Shown: positions 47,557 through 59,447 of the stretch, one piece after another
Layout: each line of letters opens with the position of its first letter
Numbering within the stretch: position 1 is the stretch's first letter
Assembly (NCBI GenBank): GCA_029959085.1
Contig: JARWIR010000003.1
Location: forward strand, 34,778,005-34,842,004
Length of the DNA stretch: 64,000 nucleotides
From: Nemophila menziesii
Taxonomy: Eukaryota; Streptophyta; Magnoliopsida; Boraginales; Hydrophyllaceae
Reading direction: 5' to 3'
The notes under the pieces: generated by a model
The model's input: only the letters and a program-made list of their open reading frames with translations
What the model was told of the DNA's origin: nothing
Databases searched by the model: none
Position numbers and translations under genes: made by a program

Positions 47557-47873
47557 TGATAAATCTAATAGTTCTCAAACTATTAGTGATCAATCTTAAT
47601 TGATCATCATAATTCGTATGAAGAATCAACTTGAACAAGAAAAAAATAATGCAGAAGAAGAAAGAGCAAGAAATAGAAGAAAGAGAGAGAGTAAAGTGAG
47701 AAAGAATCTTTTCTTGTTAGATTAGAATTACAGCTGGATTGTTATATATATACACGATAATGATCAAAGCTAAACACAACAAACTAACTAACTAATTTGT
47801 CTATTTGTATTTTAGTCCCTGAGTTCTTCTTTTCTATCTTTTCGAGCTGCATTTTGTCTAGTCTTGTACTCCA
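47557..47873 (-). repeat. Copia LTR, right (5' LTR)
   Basis: 317 bp, followed on the right by host DNA with ATTCTT at 47876-47881. Two bases (AG) lie between the canonical LTR end and the flank repeat. Confidence 0.9.
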
Positions 47874-47881
47874 AGATTCTT

Positions 47882-48923
47882 AAACTAGACAATACTTCTT
47901 CTGTTTCAACAGTGCGCACTTTGAAGCTGGCAAGCATAAGTCCTTGACTTGGATTATGACAATTTATAGTTTTTCCCCAGCTTTATTAGTAAAACAAAAC
48001 ATTAATTATACTAGACAAATTGGCTCACTATTTAATTATAGGATACTAAAGGTACCTGCAACTAAAGATAGTGGAGAGAAAAATTCCGCACATTATCATA
48101 CTCTCATTTTGGCATGAAAGCTATTCTGGAAGGTATGAAATCTCGAACAAATACTTGAACATAAATGAGACAAATAGAGTCACACTCGGATAATCATTTG
48201 CAATAGTTCTGATCGGATGCCATAATAATGAACAAATCCCAGGTTTCATCCTCAATAGAACTTACCCTGTTTTATGAATCAACTCAGGTTTCGTTAACCC
48301 TTCACGGGCATTGCCGTACGTGTTTCGTCTCAGAGGCCTTTCATTTTTCTGTTGGGAACTACGTACACGTACCTTGAAATCTATTATCTGCTTATACCAA
48401 TGATCACTATATTTACTACTTTTTGCACTATAATTCGGAGAAAAACATGCATATACCCTCGAACAATCAACTCTAAATTAGGTCGGCACAAAGATATTCT
48501 GGACAAAACATTCAGGGCGGTTTCGGAAGCCATCATTATCTCTACCGATCAGAAAGACACATAAATTACAAAAGGCGAGAATTCAAGACAAACTAACCAA
48601 ATCTAGTTATACTAGTATTTTGGTTAAGAAAATTTTTATTTTTATAAAGCTAAATATAAGCTTGAGGTCATTTTTACTAGAAGATCAAACAATAGAGTGA
48701 CGGATTAGTTAGCCAAACAAAAACTAACAAACAAATTATTTGACTTTTGGATACATAATCCACCTCCTTAATTAGTTAACTTGATCAAAAGTGACTTTAA
48801 AACCCTCGGAATTGATTAATTTTGTAACTGACAATATTTTAATTTAATGTATTTTACAGGAAAAAAAACCAACTCTAGCATTTTTTCTCATGATATAGAA
48901 TCATGAAAACCGTAAATTGTAAA
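47882..48923. other. Host flank between two copia insertions
   Basis: The first 120 bases match the gene A flank at 2463-2580. The rest is AT-rich. A 70-codon open stretch at 48352-48564 has no recognisable motif. No gene called. Confidence 0.5.
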
Positions 48924-48928
48924 TAATG

Positions 48929-49121
48929 TAATAGTGTACATATAAGAAAAAGTTAGTTATACGTATAGTGAGTCACACATAGGACAAAACAGTAGAATTA
49001 GTTGTTAGTCATGAATAGTCACACACACTCCTTGCATTGTGTACTATATATATTCCCTCTTTGTAATCAGTTATTATCGATTCAATATACAAAGTTTGTC
49101 TTTATTATTCTCTTGTTAATA
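48929..49121 (+). repeat. 5' LTR of plus-strand copia
   Basis: 193 bp beginning TAATAGTG and ending GTTAATA by alignment with the flank repeats; contains a TATATATATT box and a CTCTTTGTAATC transcription-start-like region. Confidence 0.9.
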
Positions 49122-49262
49122 TGGTATCATAGAGTCAGAAGAGAATTTTTTTTCGAAAGCTTATTTTTTCTGCCATTAATGGTGTCTTCAAGCTTTCATT
49201 TCTAAAATTTTCGATCGATTCTCTTTTATTTTCTCTTCTTCCGCTGAATACGCCTTTTATCT

Positions 49263-52200
49263 ATGGCTTCTTCTTCATCTACACGTTCTTCTTCTCCTGT
49301 TATTGCTTCCAGTGCTTCTATTCCTCCAGGTTTACTTCTTCTTCGACAGAACTGGAGTGGTTTAGTGCAAGTTAAACTGGATTCTTCAAATTATGTTTTA
49401 TGGAGAGCTCAAATAGAGGCTGTTCTTGAAGCCCATGGTTATCTAAATCGTGTTACTGGTAGAGCTCTTGTTCCAGCTGTTACAAATCCACTATATTCGA
49501 CATGAATCCTTGAAGATCAACAATTGAAGGTCTCATTGCTGTCCTCAATGATTCCTTCCGTGCTCACTCAAGTGGTTAATTATCTCGTGCAAATGATGTG
49601 TGGGTTAAACTCGAAGAGATTTTTATCTCACAATGTAGAACACACATACATCAACTTAAAATGAAGCTTTGTAACATCAAAAAGGGTGATAAACGTATGT
49701 CTGATTATTTATCTGAGATACAAGATATGTGTGATGGTCTTGAAACAACATCTTCTTTGCTACCCCTTGAAGATGTAATTATGTATACCCTCAAGGGTCT
49801 TCCTCATGAGTACAACCAATTTAAATCGAGTATTAGGATCACTAATGCTCATACTTCGACATTAAGTTTTCATTCTTTAAGTAGCTTGTTGATCTCAGAA
49901 GAACTTCATATGACTATGGCTGATTCTTCAGAAAATATACAAAGCTCTCACATAGCCTTATTTACTTCTTCCTCTCCTCAATATTCACCTTCAAACAGAG
50001 GTGGTCGAGGTTATTCACCTCGTGGTAAAGGTCGAGGACGTTCTCGTGGTGCTTATGGGAATGCCTCTTCCACGATACCTCAAAACTCTTCTTCGAATAC
50101 AGGTTATGGTTCTTCGAATTCAAATCATTAAGGTGTACCTACGTGTCATATTTGCTCTCGTTTTGGTCATTCTGTAATCAAGATTGTTATTCTAGAGCTG
50201 ATTTTGTCACTTTTCCCTCACCTAAGGCTTTACAAAGACAGAGTTATGCAGCTAATAATACTACATGTGCTAATTATAATTCAACTCACTCAAGTTCAGC
50301 TCCATCATCTTCATCTTACAATTCTACACAGTCTAATTATAATTCTTCTTCTTCAAACTACAATACTGAGCTTTGGTACTTAGACTCTGGAGCTAACAGT
50401 CATGTCACACCAGATCAAGGTATGCTTCAACAATCCTCTACTTATTCTGGTGCAAATTCTATAGCAGTTAGTAACAGACATTCTTTGGACAATGCTAACA
50501 TTGAGACTCGTAAGCTTTCCTTAAACAACTCTTCTTTGTATTTAAACTCTATCCTTCATTTACCTAAAATTGCCTCTAACTTACTTTCCATTTCACAATT
50601 TTCAAATGATAACAATTGTTATGTTGTCTTCAATGCTAAATCCGTGTCTATTCATGATGCTACCTCTCACAAACTCTTATTTCAGGGTCCTTGTGAAGGT
50701 GGTTTATATCCACTTAGAATTGAGTCAAACTTGACCTCTCACTCCTTCATATCCTCAAAGCTTCAGTGTCTTTCATCCTCAACAGTTTCTACACAAGCTC
50801 AACTATGTCATTTTAGGCTTGGACATCCATCATCAAATGTTTCTTCTACTTTGTCTCCCATTTTAAATACCAAACTTAATTTCAATGGTGTATAATGTAA
50901 CTCTTGTGCTACATCTAAATCTCACAAACTTGCCTTTCCTTTATCTATATCTCAAAGTACTTTTCCTTTTGCTTTAATACATTCTGATGTATGGGGACCA
51001 TCCCCTATAGCATCTTGTTCATCATTTAAATATTACATTGTGTTTATTTATGATTTTAGCCGTTTTACTTGGATTTATCCTCTTTCTCTTAAATCAGATG
51101 TCTATAAAGTGTTTCAAATCTTCTATGATATGATTTTTACACAATTTAAACAAAAAATTCAAACTCTAAGGTCTGACAATGGTGGTGAATTCACTAGCGC
51201 TCTATTGCAACATTTTCTTAAATCAAAAGGGATAGTTCACCAGACTTCTTGTCCTCACACCCCTGAACAAAATGGTATATCTGAAAGAAAACACATACAT
51301 TTAATAGAAACAACAAGAACCTTACTTGCTCACAGTTTTTTGCCTACAAGATTTTGGCTTGAAGCCTTGTCTATTAGTGTCTATTTAATTAACATCTTGC
51401 CTACACCTTTACTTCATAATAAATCTCCATATCAACTTCTTTATAATGTTTTACCTTCTTACTCTCATTTAAAAGTCTTCGGGTGTCTTTGTTATCCATG
51501 GCTTAAGCCATATAGTCATCATAAATTAGCTCCTAAGTCTGAAACTTGTGTGTTTCTCGGTTATTGCACACATTCTAAAGGTTACAAATGCTATTCTTTG
51601 TCTTCCAAAAAGGTTTTCATTTCTAGACTTGTTGTGTTTGAAGAGCATCAATTTCCTTTTCAAAATCTCTCATCTATTGATGCTTCTCAAAGTGATCAAA
51701 CACATACCTCTTATATTGATCTTTTTTACTCTAATATTAACCCAAACTCTATTTCCCAACCATTCATATCTCCAATCTCTTCTACACCAGAGATAGATAA
51801 CTCACAATCTATTTTGCCTAACAATCAGATTCCTATCTCACCTTTACATAGTCCATCACCTAATCCATCTCCAATACAAATTAGACACCCTATGGTCACA
51901 AGAAAACAATCTGGTTCTTTAAAACCATCGTATAAGTGTCAAAATATTACTGTTTTACCCCACATTGTTGAACCTAATACATATAAGGAAGCTATCAAAT
52001 CCCAGTGTTGGTTAATGGAAATGGATGAAGAATTTACTGCTCTGCAGAAATAGCACACTTGGAAACTTGTTCCACCTCCACATGGACGAGCTCCTATTAC
52101 ATGTAAATGGATATATAAGTTAAAAAGACATGTCGATGGCTCAATTGCACGCTATAAGGCACATCTTGTAGATCCTGGGTTTCTACAGGAGTATGGTTTG

Positions 52201-53525
52201 GACTATACATAAACATTCAGCCCTGTAGTCAAGCATCAAACTCTAAGGGTTATTTTGTCACTCGCTATTACTTCTAATTGGAAAATTCATCAACTTGATG
52301 TGTCTAACATGTTCTTACATGGTAACTTAGAAGAGGAGGTATATATGGTTCAGCCACAAGGCTATATTGATAAACAATATCCAAATTATGTATGTAAATT
52401 GAAGAGATCATTATATGGTCTCAAACAAGCTCCTCAGGCTTGGAATATGCTTTTAACTACATTTCTTGAGTCACTTAATTTTGTTGTGTGTCCTGCTGAT
52501 ACCTCCACGTTCACCAAGGGTTCTGGTAACAATTTATCCATTATTTTGATATATGTCGATGATATAATTGTTACAGGATCAGCTACCATTGAAATAACAA
52601 CACTTATATCAGCTTTGAAGAAACGTTTTGATATGAAAGAACTTGGTTCTCTTTCGTACTTTCTTGGTCTTCAAATTCAATCATCCTTGGATTGTATAAC
52701 TGTTTCTCAGAGTGATTATGCAGCTTCAATACTTAATCGAGCTGGTATGAGTAACTGTAAAGCTTCATCAACTCCAACTTTGAATAAATATACCATGAAA
52801 TCCGATTTTTCGCTTCAGTTATTTGAAGACCCCTTCTTGTTTAGAAGTTTAACTGGGGCTCTTCAATACTTGACTATTACACGGCCAGACATAGCTTTTG
52901 CAGTTAATCAACTTTGCCAAGCTATGCACAAGCCTACAAATGGGACTTTGACTTTCTCAAAAAGTTGTTGTGTTATATTAAGGGTACAATGGATTATGGT
53001 TTAAAATTTGTACCTTCTACCCCTGTTTTACGCGCATTTTCAGACTCTGATTGAGCAAGTAGTACTATTGATCGACATTCAACAGCAGGATATTGCATAT
53101 TTCTTGGCTCAAATTTAATCTCATGGGGTTCAAAGAAGCAAAGTACTGTCTCACGTTCCTCATCTGAAGCTGAGTTCAGAGCAATGGCGTATGTTGCAGC
53201 TGAGTTAATGTGGCTCCAATATTTATTACGAAGTTTAAAAATTACGAGTCCAATCTCTACAATAGCGTGTGATAATCAATCCGCTATTGCTCTTGCGACA
53301 AATCCTGTATTTCATACAAGGACACGACATATCGATGTCGATTTTCATTTTGTTAGAGAGCAAGTCAAGATGAAGAAACTTCTACTTCACCATGTATCTT
53401 CATCATCTCAAATTGCTGATGTGCTGACTAATGGATTGCAACCTACTCCATTTGCCTCTCTCATTTGCAAACTTCCCCTCTTACGAGTAGTCAGTTTGAG
53501 GGGGGATATAATAGTGTGCATATAA
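49263..53525 (+). pseudogene. Copia gag-pol pseudogene
   Basis: ATG at 49263 (MASSSSTRSS, serine-rich gag start). The UBN2-type gag region runs to about 50131 and ends in an RG-rich tail. Protease WYLDSGANSHVT near 50370, pre-integrase LCHFRLGHPSS near 50810, integrase HSDVWGPS, LRSDNGGEF, HTPEQNG, reverse transcriptase LDVSNMFLHGNLEEEVYM and YVDDIIVTGS, RNase H YCIFLGSNLISWGSKKQS and CDNQSAIALATNP. Stops or shifts near 49503, 50131, 50895, 52053, 52212, 53004 and 53055 disable it. Confidence 0.9.
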
Positions 53526-53701
53526 GACAAAGTTAGTTACATGTATAGTGAGTCACACATAGGACAAAACAATACAATTAGTTGTTAGTCATGAATAGTC
53601 ACACACACTCCTTGCATTGTGTACTATATATATTCCCTCTTTGTAATCAGTTATTATCAATTCAATAAACAAAGTTTGTCTTTATTATTATCTTGTTAAT
53701 A
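53509..53701 (+). repeat. 3' LTR of plus-strand copia
   Basis: Same length as the 5' LTR with about nine differences; preceded by the polypurine tract and followed by TAATG. Confidence 0.9.
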
Positions 53702-53706
53702 TAATG

Positions 53707-53940
53707 TATTGATGAAATCAGTAAAATGGTGAAGCTCTACATGGTCTATATCTTAGGCTCCAATTTACACTCCCATATGTATTCAATTTTCAACTACTTT
53801 GGGGTTTGATCAATTGTACCATCTCCACGTGTTCCCTTCTTCTAGTCGGATTACTACCCTTATTCATCCCATGCCCGAATGTAATCAATCGTGAGGCGCT
53901 TAGCCTTTTTAATAATAATCTTCTAGCTCGGGAATGTCAA
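53707..53940. other. Short host or transposon spacer
   Basis: No gene or repeat recognised. Confidence 0.4.
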
Positions 53941-55440
53941 TCAGTTAAAAGTGAAATCATTTCAAGTTATCCATTATAGAAATAGAGAAGAAGATAAAGA
54001 ATTTGAAATATATTTTTGTATATTTGATATGCTTTAGCTGATTACAATATATAGAAGAGTTAGTGTGTTGTTCAAGCTATGATCTATACACACACTATAG
54101 ATATAAGTTTGTTACAAGTGTATTTTGTTTTCTAGCATAACAACTTAACTAACCTAACTAGTTTACTAACTATTAGGTGTAGTTATACTTATCATCCGCT
54201 CTCAAGATGAGCTCGTTTTAGAAAAGGAAGCTTGAAAATAAGAGATGAAAGTAGAGCAGCAGATAAGCTCTTTGTAGATCTATTAGCTAACTGTAATGAA
54301 GAAGGGACATGAACCAAGTGAAGTAGATTAGCTTGGACCTGTTCTCTAACGAAGTGAAAGTCCACGTCTATATAACGTGTACGCGTGTGAAAAATGGGAT
54401 TTGAATCTAACGCAATAGCAGACAAATTATCACAAGCAATGGATGGAGTGAGGAATATGGAGACTCTTCAACAAGAAAGTGAGCCATTTTAATTCCGCAT
54501 ATACATAAGCCATAGCACGATATTCGGCTTCGGTGGAGGAACGAGAAATTGTAGGTTGCTTCTACTAACCCCAAGAGAGAAGATTAGTACCCAAGAAAAT
54601 ACAATAGCCCGTTGTTGATTGAGGATCATTAGAGTTACTAGCCCAATCAGAATCCGAAAAAGCACACAATGAGATAGTAGATGAAGGAGGAAAGCATAAC
54701 CTATAAGATAAAGTACCTTTGACATAACGAAGGCAACTTTTAAGCGCCTCATAATCCAATTTGGTAGGTTTATACATAGATTGACATATTTGATTTACAG
54801 CAAAATCCAAATCTAGACGGGTAATAGTTAGGTATTGTAAAACGCATGTTATACTATGAAAATGAAAAAAAATATCATAGGGTAGCAGAACATGATCCGA
54901 GCCAATTGTATATTTACTTAGAGAAGGAGTTGAAGCTGGTTTACAATCACTCAATCCAACTTTCTTAAGAACAAAAGAGGCATAAGTAGCTTGATTAATG
55001 TAGATTAAGATGAAGAACACGTGATTTCAAGACCCAAAAAAATAGGAAAGTGAGCCAAGATCCTTCATCATAAAACGTGTTTTAAAAGCCTCTATAATAG
55101 CTGAAACAAGAGAAGCATCAACACCTGTGACAAGAATGTCATCAACGTATATTAGTATAATAGTTAAGGAAGAGTCTGAACCTTAACAAACATTGAGGAA
55201 TCCACATTGATAGCTTGAAAAATTTGAGAATTAAAAAGGAGGCAAGCAGCTGGTACCAAGCACGAGGTGCTTGATTTAGACCATAAAGTGACCTATTCAG
55301 TTTACAAACAAAATAACAATTAGCTTGATCAACAAATCCTAAAGGTTGAGTCATATAGACTTCTTCATCAATAGAACCATGTAAAAGCGTGTTGGACACA
55401 TCAACTTGTTTAATATCCCAAACATAAGTAGCCCAAGAGA
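53941..55440 (-). pseudogene. Second copia remnant with 3' LTR
   Basis: Minus-strand pieces: RNase H end (AIALDSNPIFHTRTRYIDVDFH), RNase H core (FSDSDWASNSNDPQS, YCIFLGTNLLSWG), reverse transcriptase (TLLHGSIDEEVYMTQPLGF, LNRSLYGLNQAPRAWYQLL), with stops and shifts between them. Its RNase H is close to that of the 48.9 kb element. The left 250 bases (about 53941-54190) with a polypurine GAGAGCGGA at the boundary are its likely 3' LTR. Everything upstream of the reverse transcriptase is lost at about 55440, where LINE sequence begins. Confidence 0.8.
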
Positions 55441-55449
55441 AATAATAAG

Positions 55450-56300
55450 TCTTATAGTTTGATGTTTAACCACATGGCTATTACTCAACCAAGCACACTT
55501 CCCCTCCAATGTGTATCTTTGGCGTAAGAGCCTTGTTCAAGTCTAATTCTACTGCAATTCTCGCGTAATTTCCTTTTTCCGAGCCTTGATTAACGGGTCA
55601 ATACGCATTTTCTACCAATCTGGTCCCCCATCTTTCTCAGAATACGGGATGTGTAATTATTCATACCTATGTTTGATATTCGTATCCAAGATGTAGTAGT
55701 AGTAATCGAATCAAGGTGTGGTTTAAAATTAGGAGTCCATTCCCTAACAATCAAATAGTGATCGTATATCATCCATGGTCCCCCCTCTATTGCAAATTCA
55801 CAATCCTCATTATTACAAATTTATCATAAGATATCCATATCCCACATCTACAAATGGTATTATACCTTTGGGGTTCCAAAATTGTTGAAGTTTCGACACA
55901 AGGTAATTGAATCCCTCCCTATAAGCCAATAATCTAACAACTATTGTATTGTTTCACAATTTTATACCTTCAATAATATCCTCCCTAGACCTTAGAACTT
56001 GAGTAAATTCACAATTCTATACTGGCATATCATCTTTAATTGACGCAAGAAATTCACTATCCAATCCGCTAATTTTATTCGATTTAATTTCTTCATTATC
56101 AATTATAGCAGGGATAACCAAATTCTTACCCGTTTGTGTGCTAAGCCATCCAGTATTTTTCCTTGGTGGATTACCCATTGCTACACCACCTACCCACTGC
56201 GCCTGAGGTGATGATTTCACCCTATTTTTTCCATCGATTCTGGCACGGCACGCGCTCGCTTCAGTGGTTTATCACCGCCTTGCTCAAGCGGCGGAAAACC
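55450..56300 (-). pseudogene. LINE ORF1 remnant (DUF4283)
   Basis: PWMIYDHYLIVREWTPNF, then SWIRISNIGMNNYTSRIL and GDQIGRKCVLTR, followed by a GNYARIAVELD-like stretch in another frame, form the DUF4283 signature of plant LINE ORF1 proteins. To its right is a proline/glycine-rich N-terminal part (SPQAQWVGGVAMGNPP). Stops and frame changes throughout. No ORF2 follows. Confidence 0.72.
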
Positions 56301-57790
56301 CATCAAAATGGGTTGTTCTGAAATGATATATGTTATTATGGTATCGGCTTGGCCATCATTATCAAGCGGCGGTGGTGGAGAAGCACCCAATTTATCTGGC
56401 GAGGCGACCGACGTTGGATCGAAGGGAGTCTTAATTGTAACGACTAATTTTTTAGAGAGTTTTCTTCAGGGTTGTGTATCCTTTTTACATACAACTACTT
56501 TAAAAAAATTTAACTGGCGATTATTCAATACCACAAAATATGGCTAAATATGTAACCACCAATTTGTGAAATACATATGATAGTGATGTAGATTAAAAAC
56601 ATATCAAGTATAGTCAAACATAGCTTGGAGTTAAATCAAGAAACCAGTTAATTAAATACAAGAAGATTATCGGTAATTAAACATAGCTTGTGTATCCTTC
56701 ATCTTGTTATGTAATCTACCTCAATTTGCATTAGTATTAAATCTAATGCAGCAGTTGGTCTTCATGCTACACAATCTCCAAACGCGTACTCCTCTGTGAA
56801 GGATGTATATCCTTGAAGGTTTTAGAAGTATGGCTAAATCCCACTCAAATTTAAAGTTCTTTGGGATTAGAGGAACAACATTTGTGGCAGCTGATTGGAT
56901 TGTGATAGATTTTTCTATTTATTTTTTTGGTTTTGATTGGTGTATGTATTCGCCTATTTTAATTTTCATATCTGATTGTAATATCCTTGGTACTTTGTTC
57001 TAACAAGAGTGGGATTTTTCATAGGAGTAGAAGAGTCTCGTCTCTCTCTCTCTAAAATAAAAAACCCTAAGCATCATATCTTTATTTCCCCTTCACGACA
57101 ACCATTACTGGTTCCTATATTGGTGATGGCGACCACTCTATTTTTCTTTCTTTGTTTCCTTTACTCGTTTCCTTTTTGTTTATCCTTATGTTTTTCTTAT
57201 TTATTATTCCTGCTCTTCTTCCCCTACCATCCTCCATTACTCGTGGATATTCAGCACCCTAACTAATGATTTGGCCATCCTCTTTTCTCCAATGGACTTA
57301 AGATCTTCACTAAGCCCTCATTGGTGGTCTTCCATATCTCCTCAATGTTGTTGGTTCATAGATTTCACTTCAATATTTCTGATTTTATGCACATATGAGA
57401 GAAAACGAAGACCTCTTTAACCTTTATTACAGAGTATCTCGAAGCCTTATTCCATGGCCATTGTGGACCATCAAATCCACATAGCCAACGATCTCTCCTG
57501 GTTATTGATCCCCAGTTTTATCCTTTAACAATGGTTGTTTTCTCGTTGATATTTTCCTCCCTCCCCTGCTGCATTAATTTGATCCCCACTTTTATGTTCA
57601 GTTCTAAGAAATTTGAGAGGCCTAATTCTTATTGACAGGCTCATTTTCTTTTTTGGGCCTTTTGGACCGTTAAGGTCCAAATGGTTTACAAGATTGGGGT
57701 GACTTTATCTTCAAGAGCAATGTTATCTTGGGCTTTTTTTTTTGGTTTCTAGGAGCCATTTGCAGCTGCATAGGTCCCTCTGTTGTAGGA
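56301..57790. other. Mixed spacer with a partial repeat of the 58.1 kb sequence
   Basis: 56696-56860 repeats 58053-58205 (RNase H-like tail and following bases) with a few differences and a stop. The rest, including a low-complexity hydrophobic open stretch at 57009-57266, has no recognisable gene. Confidence 0.5.
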
Positions 57791-57791
57791 A

Positions 57792-58180
57792 ATGGTTAGA
57801 GTAGGTGAAGATTGTCCAAGCGATAATCCCACCCTTTGTGTTCAATATTATCCCTCTTCAACTAACCACTCTTCTTCGTGGTCTCCTCAAACCCAAATTT
57901 ACACTAGAATCAATTTTTTCACTGCCTTTAAATTTGAAAAAGCTATAGCCGCCGCAGTTGTGAAGAATTGGAAGGGAAAAGTTGTGTCTGTTTCTGGTCA
58001 GAATATCATTGTCTCTTCCAGTTAAATGGTAGAAGTTAAGGCGATTCGTGGTGCTCTTCATCTTGTTATGGAATCTACCTCAATTTGCATTAGTATTAAA
58101 TCTGATGCAGCAGTTGGTCTTCATGCTATACAATTTCCAAGAACGTACTCCTCTGTGAAGGATGTGTATCCTTGAAGGTT
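57792..58180 (+). pseudogene. RNase H-like (RVT_3) domain fragment
   Basis: Plus-strand reading RINFFTAFKFEKAIAAAVVKN, WKGKVVSVSGQNI, then after a stop at 58023-58025, VKAIRGALHLVMESTSIC and IKSDAAVGLHAI, follows the plant RNase H-like pattern (NxDGAF, WKGK, EAxALxxGL, ESD). Catalytic Asp positions are altered. Probably the end of a LINE ORF2 or a domesticated relative. Confidence 0.6.
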
Positions 58181-58189
58181 TTAGAAGCA

Positions 58190-59447
58190 TGGATAAATCC
58201 CACTCAAATTCCAAAAGAACTTGAAATGGTTGTCCTTGAATATATCATTGTAATAACTAATAATTTCTTCTGAAATATCAGTTTTATCTGATTTCCATAT
58301 TCCATTATTATCCTTTATTTTAGAGATTCTATTTCTAGTTCTCTTTACTTTTGTTGTAGCATGGAAGTATTTGGTATTTCTATCTCCCAATCTTAACCAA
58401 TTGTTTTTTGATCTAAGTGACCAATAAAGTTCCTCCTTTTTCCAAAATTCCTCAAGTTCCAAAATCAGAGAAATAAATTTTTCATTATTCTCATCATTGT
58501 AAGGTTCATTAAATATTTTCTCTAATTGCGCAATATTGTTTTTTATAAGGATTCTATTATTTAAAATCTTTTTTCTTGCCCATTTAGTAATATTTTTTTG
58601 AATTTGTGATAATTTGTATTTCATCTTTGAAATACCTCTCAAATCCATTAAATGACCTTTTTTCCATTTTTCAGTAATCAGCTGGCAAAGAGTTTTATCA
58701 AAAATCCACCTTTTTTCAAGCATGAACCTCTTTTATGTTTTTCAGAGTATAACCCAAAGTTTAAAATAATTGGAGAGTGGTCAGACCCTAAAGGGGGTAA
58801 AACCTTAGTCCATGAGTTTGGAAAACAATCCATCCAATCTTGGTTAACCAAAATTCTATCAAGTCTTTGTTTAATTTGTTGGTTGCCATTTCTCTTGTTT
58901 GACCAAGAGAAATTATAGCCTGAAGCAGGGATCTCAAACAAAGAATTTGATTCAATGAAAGAGTTAAATTGAAGCATATTCCTCTTATGAATAGAGTTCA
59001 AATTACCCCTAAGTTTTTCAGAAGGATATCTTATCAAGTTAAAGTCACCAAGCACACACCATTGTTTCACCACATGAGCTAAATCATTTAATTTCCTAAA
59101 AATGACCCTTTATCCTCATCTGCAGTAGGGCCATACACAAAATTAAACTCACAAATATCAAATTTTGGGCCTAAATAAGTGCATTGAATAAGGTTCTTAT
59201 CAGAGCTAATAAGTGTAAAATTGCTAGCATCTTTCACAAAGACTGCTAATCCTCTAGATAAACCCTCATGGTCAATTTGAGCAACAATAGTCAAATTGAA
59301 TTTAGAGCTTAAGGATAATATATAATCAAATTTTTGTTTAGTTTCAGAGAGAAATAATACCTTTTAATGATGAGTCTTGATCATGTCAACCAAGCTCAGC
59401 TCAATCAAGGCTGTGCCAATGCCTTGACAGTTCCATGCTTGTATCAT
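58190..59447 (-). pseudogene. LINE ORF2, endonuclease and linker only
   Basis: ATG at 59447, then MIQAWNCQGIG, LSETKQ, GLSRGLAVFVKD, CVLGDFNLI, YNFSWSNKR, QRLDRIL and LGSDHSPIIL: the apurinic-type endonuclease motifs in order. The linker has NNWLRLGDRNTKYFH. There is a stop 27 codons in and a frame change near 59080. The reverse transcriptase is missing. Confidence 0.83.

Larger units (their letters stand above)
38226..47873 (-). mobile_element. Tandem Ty1/copia array: LTR-interior-LTR-interior-LTR
   Basis: Three LTRs (38226-38543, 42774-43094, 47557-47873) of 317-321 bp separate two interiors of the same family, all on the minus strand. The outer flanks share ATTCTT (38220-38225 and 47876-47881), suggesting one insertion. 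Primer sites reading TGGTATCAGATG on the minus strand abut the right-hand ends of the interiors, and a polypurine tract (GAGGGGGGCTC) precedes the left LTRs. Both interiors carry the same stop between integrase and reverse transcriptase. The array sits in the 3' flank of gene B'; the sequence to its right matches gene A flank from about 2463. Confidence 0.9.
48929..53701 (+). mobile_element. Complete but inactive Ty1/copia element
   Basis: Two 193-bp LTRs (48929-49121 and 53509-53701) differ at about nine positions by eye, and identical TAATG flanks (48924-48928 and 53702-53706) give the target duplication. Primer site TGGTATCAT at 49122 and polypurine tract TTGAGGGGGG near 53496. The interior of 4.4 kb carries a broken gag-pol. 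Confidence 0.93.

Noticed and set aside
48352..48564. Possible small gene of 70 codons
   Set aside because: No motif, no conservation in the window and no promoter or splice support.
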